Positions 1-7,207 of a stretch of 21,649 nucleotides of DNA are shown piece after piece (position 1 is the first letter of the stretch; each line of letters opens with the position of its first letter). A program made the translations under genes and the position numbers. The notes beneath the pieces are model-generated. The model saw nothing but the letters and a program-made list of their open reading frames with translations, did not search any database and was not told the DNA's origin. This DNA comes from JAIVJN01 sp036732565 (GTDB lineage Bacteria; Acidobacteriota; Vicinamibacteria; Vicinamibacterales; UBA2999): assembly GCA_036732565.1 (NCBI GenBank), contig DAINCF010000041.1, positions 1 through 21,649 of the forward strand. Reading direction: 5' to 3'.

Positions 1-619
1 AGCCGCGATCGCGGCAGCCAGCGGCCGCCGCACCGAGCTGCTGACGGCCAACCTGACGAATCGTGCCGCGGCGGATCATCTCGTGGCGGGCACGCTCGAG
101 GCGTTCGGGCAGCTCGACATCCTCGTCAACAACGCCGGCACCATCCGGCGTCGACCCGCGGTCGAGCACACCGACGACGACTGGGACGAGGTGCTCGCGG
201 TCAACCTCTCGAGCGTGTTCCGGCTGTGCCGCGCCGCCGGTCGCCACATGCGTGAGCGACAGCGCGGCGGCAAGATCATCAACATCGCCTCGCTGCTCTC
301 CTTCCAAGGGGGCATTACCGTGCCGGGCTACGCGGCAGCCAAGGGTGGGGTGATGCAACTGACCAAGGCGCTCGCCAACGAATGGGCGGCGCATGGCATC
401 AACGTGAACGCCATCGCGCCCGGATACATGGACACCGACAACACGACGGCGCTCAGGAGCGATCCGGTGCGCAGTCGACAGATTCTCGAACGGGTTCCGG
501 CTGGCCGATGGGGCGCGCCCGGGGATCTCGCGGGCGCCGCGATTTTCCTCGCTTCGTCGGCGTCCGATTACGTGCACGGGCACGTCCTCGTCGTGGACGG
601 CGGCTGGATGGGTCGCTAA
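1..619 (+). CDS. kduD: KduD-like 2-dehydro-3-deoxy-D-gluconate 5-dehydrogenase (SDR), 5' truncated
   Basis: Cytoplasmic NAD(P)-dependent short-chain dehydrogenase. KduD interconverts 2,5-diketo-3-deoxygluconate and 2-keto-3-deoxygluconate in uronate/pectin breakdown. The gene enters from the left edge; the frame is open from base 2, so a GTG at 83 is internal and the Rossmann glycine motif lies outside the window. Visible are the NNAG motif (DILVNNAGTIRRRP), the catalytic Tyr/Lys in GYAAAK (Tyr codon at 329, Lys at 341), and the KduD-typical tail GINVNAIAPGYMDTDNT, PAGRWGAPGDL and VVDGGWMGR. That tail separates it from generic FabG-like reductases. The stop is 32 bp before the receptor gene on the same strand, so they may be co-transcribed. 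The subfamily call rests on recalled similarity to E. coli KduD; a related gluconate 5-dehydrogenase is the main alternative. Confidence 0.85.
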   Translation, partial: AAIAAASGRRTELLTANLTNRAAADHLVAGTLEAFGQLDILVNNAGTIRRRPAVEHTDDDWDEVLAVNLSSVFRLCRAAGRHMRERQRGGKIINIASLLSFQGGITVPGYAAAKGGVMQLTKALANEWAAHGINVNAIAPGYMDTDNTTALRSDPVRSRQILERVPAGRWGAPGDLAGAAIFLASSASDYVHGHVLVVDGGWMGR

Positions 620-624
620 GGGGA

Positions 625-638
625 GGAGCTTCGGCTCC
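625..638 (+). promoter_or_regulatory. UUCG-tetraloop hairpin abutting the receptor ribosome binding site
   Basis: GGAGC-TTCG-GCTCC forms a 5-bp stem closed by C-G around a UUCG tetraloop, an exceptionally stable RNA loop class. It sits between the kduD stop (617-619) and an AGGAGGAG Shine-Dalgarno run at 639-646. The left arm also carries GGAG, so the hairpin separates two purine-rich SD-like tracts. It could stabilise the downstream mRNA end or keep the real SD exposed. It has no U-run, so it is not an intrinsic terminator. Confidence 0.5.
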
Positions 639-651
639 AGGAGGAGTTGTC

Positions 652-3600
652 ATGCGGTTGTTGACGTTTGCACGAACGGCGGCGGCATTGCTCATGGCGA
701 TAGTGGTGTCGGCCTCGACGGCCGAGGCGCAGGACTATCGCGGACGCGTGCAGGGGACGGTGCAAGACACCAGTCAGGGCGCCCTGCCGGGCGTCTCGGT
801 CACCCTGCTCAACGACGCCACCGGCGTCTCGGTCACGCGCGTGACCGACGAGCAAGGGCGCTACATCTTCGACTTCGTCGACCCCGGCGGCTACACGATC
901 AGCGCCGAGCTCTCGGGCTTCAAGAAGGCGGAACAGAAGAACGTGCGGGTGCAGCAGCGTGGCGACGTCACGGCGAACCTCAACCTCGAGGTGGGCGGCA
1001 TCGAGGAGACGGTCGTCGTCGAAGCGCCGCCAGTGGCGGTGCAGTTCAATACCAGCAGTTCCGAGCTCACCTTCGAGCGCGAGCTCGTCGATCAGATCCC
1101 CATCGCCGGACGAAATCCCTACAACCTGTCGACGCTCGATCCCACGGTCACGGCCGGTACCGCGCAGCAAGAAAACCGACCGTACCATCACGCGTATGCG
1201 AACGACTACGACGCGGGCGGCGGCACGCGACGCGGCAACGACGTCCTGCTCGACGGCGTGCCGTTGGCCGCGAGCTACAAGGTGGCGTACACGCCGGCCA
1301 TCGACGCGGTCGAAGAGATCACGGTGTCGAAGAACAGCGTCGACGCCGAGAACGGGCACAGCCTCGGCGGCATCATCAGTCTGAACATGAAGTCGGGGAC
1401 CAACGAGCTGCGGGGCTCGGCCTACTACTACGGCCGCACGCCGAGCCTCAACTCCATCAGCGACGCAACGCTTCAGATTCAGCCGGGACAGGACACGCGC
1501 CTGCTGCGCGGCACGGAGCTCGATATGTTCGGGGGCACCGTGGGCATGCCGATCAAGCGGAACAAGATCTTCTCGTTCACCTCGTTCGAGAACTGGGACG
1601 ACAACCGACCACTGAGCGTGGTGCGCACGGTGCCGACGGAGGCCGAACGGCGCGGCGATTTCAGCCAATCGGTCTTGAACGGTCGTGTCCGGACGATCTA
1701 CAACCCGTTCACTTCTACGCGCAACGCAAACAACGTCCTGGTCCGGACGCCGTTTGCGAACAACGTCATCCCCGAGTCCTTGCTCGATCCAACTGCGCTC
1801 CGGATGCTGTCCGAGCTGCCGCTGCCCAACCTGCCCGGCAACGTCGACAACTGGCAGGGCAGCATCAACGAGAAGGTGGACTACTGGAACCTCTCGCAAC
1901 GCATCGACGTGAACATCAGCGACAGCTGGAAAATCTTCGCGCGCTACGGTGGGTTCAAGGCCAACCTGTACCAGGAAAACCCCACCGAGGCCGGCTTCCT
2001 CCCACTGTCGGGCAGCAATCGCTATGGCATGAGCATCGCCGGTGACTCGGTCTGGGTCATGTCGGACAAGACGACGGTGAACATCCGCGGCAGCTTCTAC
2101 AACATGACGGACGAGTTCTACAACCCGTCGCTGCTGCTCGGTGACCAAGGCCTGCAGGATTACTGGCCGGGCAACGCTTGGTACACCTCGCTCTACAACA
2201 GCGGCTATGTCTACTATCCAGCGCTCGATGTCGTCTCCGGTAACACGCCGTCAACCGTTGCCGCGGGTGCCGCCAATCGTCTCGGACGGCAGGGCCGCGA
2301 GTGGTATCAGCATCCTGACGCATGGACGATGTCGGCGAGAGTCAATCGCTATGAGGGCCGCCACGATTTGAAATGGGGCGGCGAAGTGCGCGCGTACTAT
2401 GGCGAAGCCGCACGGTTCGAGCCGATCAACCTGTTTTTCAATTCGACCACCACGGCGAACAGCTCGGAGAGCCCGGATCTGACTGGCACAGGCAATCAGT
2501 GGGCGGCGTTCATGCTCGGCGCGCTCGACAACAACGCCTCGGCGCGACTGGTGCCGCTGCAGACGCCATATTTGCGGGGGTATGCAGCGTACTTTCAAGA
2601 CGATTTCCACGTCGGCGAGCGGCTGACGCTGAACCTCGGACTGCGCTGGGAGTACGAGCCGGGCCCGACCGATCCGGACAATCGGCTGTCGCAGCGCATC
2701 GACCTGACGTCACCGATCCCGGAGATGCAGGCGACACCCCCGAACATGCCCGCGGCCGCGCTGCAGGCGATGGCCAGCAAGGGGTACAGCCACATCTACA
2801 ACGGAGAGTGGATCTTCACCAGCGAGGACAGTCCCCACGCCTGGCACAGCACGCCCCGGAACTTCTTGCCACGCGTGGGCGTGAACTACCGCATGACTGA
2901 CGATTCGGCGCTGCGATTCGCGTACGCGCGCTTCCTGATGCCAACGACCAACGTGCGCGACACGCTCGGCGACTTCGTCCAGCAGTACGCAGGCTACCAG
3001 CAGATCACGAATACTTTGGGACTGGCAGATGGTGTCCCTCAGCAGCGGCTGAGCGATCCGTTCCCGGCGACGAGCAATCCGGTCATCCAGCCATATGGTC
3101 AATCGTACGGCCGCTACACGAACCTCGGCGGACAGGCCGAGCTCGACCAATACGAGCTGCGGCCGCAGACCAATGATCGGTTCAACGTCTCGTACCAAAA
3201 GGAAGTCATCGGCGGCACCGTCGTCGATCTGCAGTACTTCTTCAACCTGGGCACGCGCGTGCCGTACGACCTGGATCTCAACATGATGGATCCGGCGTTC
3301 CGCTACGAGCTCAAATCCCAGATCAACACCCAGGTGGCCAACCCGTTCCGCAACTACCTGACGCCAGAGCTGTTCCCGGGTCAGCTTCGCAACCCGGCAA
3401 CGGTGTCGCTCGCCAGCTTGCTCAAGCCGTATCCGCAGTACAGCACGCTGATTCAGCGCAATACGGACGGACGGCAGTTGCAGACCCACACCGCGGAGAT
3501 CCGCGCGCAGCGGCCGTTCACCAAGGGCGCGAGCTTCCTCGTGGCCTATGCCTACAACAACGAGCGCCGCCAGGAGTGGTTCGACGAGATCGCCCAGTAC

Positions 3601-4197
3601 GAGATTCTCCAGAGCGGCGGTGAGTCGGGCTGGGAGTGGCGGCCGACCAACTCGCCACGCCACCGAGTGACGGCCGCCGTGACATGGCAGCTGCCCGTCG
3701 GTCGCGACCGTGCGTTCCTGTCGAACATGTCGCTGCCGCTGGAAATGGTCATCGGCGGATGGCAAGCCAGCGCCGCGACGCGCTGGTACTCGGGTCGCCT
3801 GCTATTGTTCGGCAACAACAACGCGTTTGCGTCACCACAGTTCAGCTACGTCGTGGACGGCAACCCGAAGCTCGACAACCCGACCCGCGATCGATGGTTC
3901 GACACGTCGAAGTTCATCTCGGTGCAGGACTCGTTCACGCCGCGCTCGAACCCCTGGTACTACGACGGGCTCACTGGACCGAGCTTCATGCTCACGGACA
4001 TGACGTTGACGAAGATGTTCAACCTGACCAACAAGTACCGTCTCGAGGCCAGGCTCGAAGCCTACAACCTCTTCAACCAGATCGGCTGGGACGACCCGGA
4101 CCTGAACATCGCGAGCTCGAACTTTGGCAAGGTCACCAGAAAGCGTATCGAATCGCTGGGCCGTGAAATTCAGATTGGGTTGAGGTTCGTTTTCTAA
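652..4197 (+). CDS. Oar-like TonB-dependent outer-membrane receptor with carboxypeptidase-regulatory N-domain
   Basis: Predicted outer-membrane importer of 1181 aa, driven by TonB/ExbBD. The ATG at 652 is chosen because AGGAGGAG ends 5 nt upstream and a clear signal peptide follows (MRLLTFARTAAALL..., cleavage near AEAQ); the frame is open further upstream but only through the kduD region. Order: signal peptide 1-22; carboxypeptidase-regulatory-like beta-sandwich about 23-105 (GTVQDTSQGALPGVSVTLL, TDEQGRYIFDFVDPGGYTI); plug about 110-240 (VDQIPIAGRNPYNLSTLDP, LLDGVPLA, GGIISLNMKSGTNELRGSA); beta-barrel to the end. The C-terminus EIQIGLRFVF ends in Phe, as outer-membrane proteins usually do for BAM recognition. 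This is the large receptor class typical of Acidobacteriota. No SusD gene is present. Substrate is not readable from sequence; the neighbours suggest pectin oligosaccharides. Confidence 0.93.
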   Translation: MRLLTFARTAAALLMAIVVSASTAEAQDYRGRVQGTVQDTSQGALPGVSVTLLNDATGVSVTRVTDEQGRYIFDFVDPGGYTISAELSGFKKAEQKNVRVQQRGDVTANLNLEVGGIEETVVVEAPPVAVQFNTSSSELTFERELVDQIPIAGRNPYNLSTLDPTVTAGTAQQENRPYHHAYANDYDAGGGTRRGNDVLLDGVPLAASYKVAYTPAIDAVEEITVSKNSVDAENGHSLGGIISLNMKSGTNELRGSAYYYGRTPSLNSISDATLQIQPGQDTRLLRGTELDMFGGTVGMPIKRNKIFSFTSFENWDDNRPLSVVRTVPTEAERRGDFSQSVLNGRVRTIYNPFTSTRNANNVLVRTPFANNVIPESLLDPTALRMLSELPLPNLPGNVDNWQGSINEKVDYWNLSQRIDVNISDSWKIFARYGGFKANLYQENPTEAGFLPLSGSNRYGMSIAGDSVWVMSDKTTVNIRGSFYNMTDEFYNPSLLLGDQGLQDYWPGNAWYTSLYNSGYVYYPALDVVSGNTPSTVAAGAANRLGRQGREWYQHPDAWTMSARVNRYEGRHDLKWGGEVRAYYGEAARFEPINLFFNSTTTANSSESPDLTGTGNQWAAFMLGALDNNASARLVPLQTPYLRGYAAYFQDDFHVGERLTLNLGLRWEYEPGPTDPDNRLSQRIDLTSPIPEMQATPPNMPAAALQAMASKGYSHIYNGEWIFTSEDSPHAWHSTPRNFLPRVGVNYRMTDDSALRFAYARFLMPTTNVRDTLGDFVQQYAGYQQITNTLGLADGVPQQRLSDPFPATSNPVIQPYGQSYGRYTNLGGQAELDQYELRPQTNDRFNVSYQKEVIGGTVVDLQYFFNLGTRVPYDLDLNMMDPAFRYELKSQINTQVANPFRNYLTPELFPGQLRNPATVSLASLLKPYPQYSTLIQRNTDGRQLQTHTAEIRAQRPFTKGASFLVAYAYNNERRQEWFDEIAQYEILQSGGESGWEWRPTNSPRHRVTAAVTWQLPVGRDRAFLSNMSLPLEMVIGGWQASAATRWYSGRLLLFGNNNAFASPQFSYVVDGNPKLDNPTRDRWFDTSKFISVQDSFTPRSNPWYYDGLTGPSFMLTDMTLTKMFNLTNKYRLEARLEAYNLFNQIGWDDPDLNIASSNFGKVTRKRIESLGREIQIGLRFVF

Positions 4198-4201
4198 ATA
4201 C

Positions 4202-4290
4202 GTACGTAGCGCAAGCCTTCAGGCCTGCCGAACACCCGTTGGTGCGTCGCCCGCGCCGTTGGGGCAGGCCTAAAGGCCTGCGCTACGTAC
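4202..4290. repeat. REPIN-like inverted repeat, copy A
   Basis: Two 28-nt arms (4202-4229 and 4263-4290) are inverted relative to each other with 26/28 matches, separated by a 33-nt loop. Each arm begins GTACGTAGC and itself contains a small palindrome (AGGCCT-type halves either side of a 2-nt centre), so the element is two inverted REP-like hairpins. It fills the gap between the receptor stop and the next start. Copies B (15283-15370) and C (21592 onward) share the arms. It could also act as a transcription attenuator between the receptor and the enzyme genes. Confidence 0.85.
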
Positions 4291-4303
4291 ACTGCGCAAC
4301 CTG

Positions 4304-7207
4304 TTGCAATCAGTGGCGCGCAAAGGGAGCTTCATCATTCGTCCACGGGAGTGGATATGGGCGGCGGCGCTGGTAGCGCTGGCCGTCGCGCGTCCGGCTG
4401 GCACTGAAACGCCGGCGGCGCCATCCGTGTCGCTCGGCGGCGATGGCAGGCTGATCTACGCTGCCGATGCGCGCGGCAACACGATTGTCGACTTCTCCCA
4501 CGCAGGATACGGCGGAGGCGGCGACGCGATTCCTGACGTGCCTGCTCGAATCCTGGTGACGCCGGGCGGCGGGCAGCACCGGGTGCGCATTCAGGCGGCC
4601 TTGGACCGTGTGAGCCGCATGCCGCTCGATGCCGATGGCCTTCGTGGGGCCGTCGTGCTCGCACCCGGTCGGTATGAGGTCGACACTTCCCTTTCCATTG
4701 CCGCGAGCGGCGTGATCCTCCGCGGCTCGGGTGACGGCGACCAGGGCACCGTCATCGCCGCGACGGGCACATCGCGGCGGACGCTGATTGAAGTGGCTGG
4801 ACGCGGCGAGCGGCAGGAGATCGCAGCTTCTCGCCGCGCGATTGCCGATGCGTACGTTCCGGTGGGGAGCCGAAGCGTCACGCTCGACAACACATCAGGA
4901 TTCACGGTTGGCGACGCCATCGCCGTCCATCGTCCTTCCACGAAATCGTGGATTTCGACGCTGGGCATGGACACCTTCCAGGGATGGCGTCCAGAGAACC
5001 GACTGCATTGGCAGCCGGGCTCGCGCGACATCACGTGGGATCGCATCGTCACCGCGATCAACGGGAGCCGCATCTCCTTTGATGCTCCTCTCACGACAGC
5101 GATCGATGCCGCACATGGCGGCGGCTCGGTCCATCGATATGCACATCCCGGGCGTATCAGCCGCGTCGGTGTCGAAGGCGTCCGCCTCGTGTCCGAGTAC
5201 GATCGCGCACGGCCGCTGGACGAAGACCACTCGTGGATTGCCGTCAGCCTCGACAAGGTGGAACACGCGTGGGTGCGCCAGGTCACGGCGCTGCATTTCG
5301 TGGGCTCTGCTGTGGACACGAATCAGGACACCAAGTGGCTGACCATCGAGGACGTGACGTCCCTCGACCCCATCTCCGAGATCGGTGGTTATCGCCGCCG
5401 CGCGTTTGCCATCAGCGGAGAGCTGACGTTGGTGCAGCGTGCGCACAGCCGGCGCGCGCTACACGACTACGCCACCGGGTTCACGGCAACGGGTCCCAAC
5501 GTCTTTCTCGACAGCACGAGCGACGAGTCGCTCGACTTCAGCGGCCCGCTCGAGAGTTGGGCGTCGGGTGTGCTCTACGACACCGTTCGCATTCGCGGCA
5601 ACGCCTTGCGGCTGGCCAACCGCGGCGTCGCGAATCAGGGCGCCGGTTGGGCTGCCGCGAGCTCGGTGGCGTGGAACTGCGAGGCTACGGACGTCGAAGC
5701 ACAGAATCCGCCTGGGGGCTATAACCGCGCGTTCGGCTGCAAGGGCGTCACGCACGGCGACGGCATCGTCGACGACGCGCGCGCGGTGCCCTATCGAGAT
5801 TTCTTTCGCGGCATCGCGGTGCAACCCAGGAGCCTCTACCTGGCGCAGCTCGCGGAACGACGGGGCGCCGATGCCCTCGACCGGCTAGCGAGACGCGAAC
5901 TGCCCAGGCACTCGACCACCCGCCTGGACGCCACGGAACCTCCGGAACCTCGAACCCCAGAACCCCGAACCTTAGAACCCGTAGAACCCAAAGAACCTGA
6001 AGAACCCCTAGAACCCTCCAAACCCCAGAAGCCCTTGGCCGTCCGCAACGGCCGCTTCGAGATCGGCAGCAGCCCGGCGTGGACCAGGCGGACGATGTAC
6101 TCCTGGTTTCAGGCGCAGATGCCGCCTGCGCTGGCGCGGACCTTCGGACCCGCAATCACGCGATTTGCTCCGGGGCGAACCGGGATCGGCCTGACCGACG
6201 ACCTCGACGCGGTCGTCGATTCCCTGCCCGTCGGCGGTGTCTTCTATCAACACTACGGCCTGTGGTACGACCGCCGGCGCGTGAACCACAACTACGACGG
6301 CTCCGCGGAACGGCGCACGGGCGATGTGTGGGCGCCGTTCATGGAGCTGCCGTGGGCACGCAGCGGCACCGGCAAGGCGTGGGATGGGCTCAGCAAATAC
6401 GACCTGACGCGCTTCAACCCCTGGTACTTCGAGCGCATGAAGGCCTTCGCGGACCTGTGCGACCGGAAGGGGCGCGTGCTCTACTACAACTTCTACTTCC
6501 AGCACTGGCTGCTCGAGAGCCGCGCCCACTATGTCGACTTTCCGTGGCGGCCGGTCAACGCCATCCAAGCCACCGAGCTTCCGGACGAAGTGCCGGCCGC
6601 GAACGCCTTCTACGACCTCACTCATCCCGTGCGCCGCGATCTGCATCGTCTCTACATCCGCAAGGTGCTCGATGTGCTCGGCGCCCACACGAACGTCGTG
6701 TTCGGCATCGATCGCGAATATACCGGCTCCCTGGCGTTCCTTCAGTTCTGGCTCGACGAAATCGACCGCTGGCAGGCAGAGCACGGGAAGCGGGTGTACA
6801 TTGCGCTTGAAGTGCCGAAAGACCAGTTGGACGCCATCCTCCACGATCCACAGCGGCGACAGCTGATCACGGCGATCGGCATACACGGATGGATCTATCG
6901 TCACGATGGCGCGCTCTTCGCCATCCGTGGAGGCATCAACCGCGCGCCGCGAGAACAGCGGCCGGATATCGCTACTGCCGAGGAGCTCGAACGGCTGAAG
7001 GCACAGCTCGGGTCTGGCGTAGTGGACAGCGCGGACTTTCTCAACGGGCCGGAGTTTCAACGCCTGTTCGACGAGCTGTGGAAGAGTACTGCACCCATGC
7101 GCTCGCGCACGTGGCACGAGTATCGCGATCAATTTCCGGAGTTGGTGATGCTGCAACAGGAGGACGAGTTCGTGAACATAGACTCACCGAAGGGCGATCG
7201 CCGATGA
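4304..7207 (+). CDS. Exported two-module protein: pectate-lyase-like beta-helix plus DUF6298-like C-terminal module
   Basis: 967 aa with an N-terminal hydrophobic signal (about residues 14-30: WIWAAALVALAVARPAG). The start is uncertain: TTG 4304 or GTG 4313, neither with a strong SD. Module 1 (about 35-535) looks like a right-handed parallel beta-helix of the pectate-lyase superfamily: DFSHAGYGGGG opening, Pro/Gly-rich coil, then short repeated beta-strand segments (GVRLVSEYD, WVRQVTALHF, WLTIEDVTSLD). A Pro/Glu linker spans about 544-577. Module 2 (about 580-967) is rich in aromatics (GVFYQHYGLWYDRRRVNHNY, WYFERMKAFADLCD, VLYYNFYFQHW) and resembles a TIM-barrel hydrolase; I tentatively place it as DUF6298-like. 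Glu805 (DREYTGS) and Glu836 (IALEVPKD) are candidate acidic residues, by inference only. The stop overlaps the PL10 start (ATGA). Likely a pectin-active enzyme; activity unknown. Confidence 0.75.
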   Translation: MQSVARKGSFIIRPREWIWAAALVALAVARPAGTETPAAPSVSLGGDGRLIYAADARGNTIVDFSHAGYGGGGDAIPDVPARILVTPGGGQHRVRIQAALDRVSRMPLDADGLRGAVVLAPGRYEVDTSLSIAASGVILRGSGDGDQGTVIAATGTSRRTLIEVAGRGERQEIAASRRAIADAYVPVGSRSVTLDNTSGFTVGDAIAVHRPSTKSWISTLGMDTFQGWRPENRLHWQPGSRDITWDRIVTAINGSRISFDAPLTTAIDAAHGGGSVHRYAHPGRISRVGVEGVRLVSEYDRARPLDEDHSWIAVSLDKVEHAWVRQVTALHFVGSAVDTNQDTKWLTIEDVTSLDPISEIGGYRRRAFAISGELTLVQRAHSRRALHDYATGFTATGPNVFLDSTSDESLDFSGPLESWASGVLYDTVRIRGNALRLANRGVANQGAGWAAASSVAWNCEATDVEAQNPPGGYNRAFGCKGVTHGDGIVDDARAVPYRDFFRGIAVQPRSLYLAQLAERRGADALDRLARRELPRHSTTRLDATEPPEPRTPEPRTLEPVEPKEPEEPLEPSKPQKPLAVRNGRFEIGSSPAWTRRTMYSWFQAQMPPALARTFGPAITRFAPGRTGIGLTDDLDAVVDSLPVGGVFYQHYGLWYDRRRVNHNYDGSAERRTGDVWAPFMELPWARSGTGKAWDGLSKYDLTRFNPWYFERMKAFADLCDRKGRVLYYNFYFQHWLLESRAHYVDFPWRPVNAIQATELPDEVPAANAFYDLTHPVRRDLHRLYIRKVLDVLGAHTNVVFGIDREYTGSLAFLQFWLDEIDRWQAEHGKRVYIALEVPKDQLDAILHDPQRRQLITAIGIHGWIYRHDGALFAIRGGINRAPREQRPDIATAEELERLKAQLGSGVVDSADFLNGPEFQRLFDELWKSTAPMRSRTWHEYRDQFPELVMLQQEDEFVNIDSPKGDRR
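5936..6030 (+). repeat. GAACC minisatellite inside a coding sequence
   Basis: At least ten GAACC units start at 5936, 5945, 5952, 5960, 5967, 5975, 5984, 5993, 6002 and 6011, followed by degenerate AAACC/AAGCC. Spacings are 9, 7, 8, 7, 8, 9, 9, 9, 9. The 7/8 steps sum to 30, so the frame is kept and the tract is read as a Pro/Glu-rich linker (EPRTPEPRTLEPVEPKEPEE) between the beta-helix and C-terminal modules. Confidence 0.9.

Noticed and set aside
382..651. Upstream extension of the receptor frame into kduD
   Set aside because: The extension is an out-of-frame reading of kduD. The ATG at 652 has a strong SD and a signal peptide right after it.
616..2148. A 510-codon open frame antisense to the receptor gene
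   Set aside because: Composition is Arg/Val/Asp-rich and low in domain signal, as expected for the complement of a high-GC gene; the sense strand has an unambiguous receptor.
4200..4303. Copy A repeat as a classical intrinsic terminator
   Set aside because: The stems are strong but no T-run follows on either strand; Rho-dependent or processing roles remain possible.
4304..7207. Two separate genes, or a frameshifted pseudogene, rather than one fusion
   Set aside because: The frame is continuous through the repeat tract and no start codon with an SD precedes the second module; a fusion is the simplest reading, though sequencing error in the repeat cannot be excluded.
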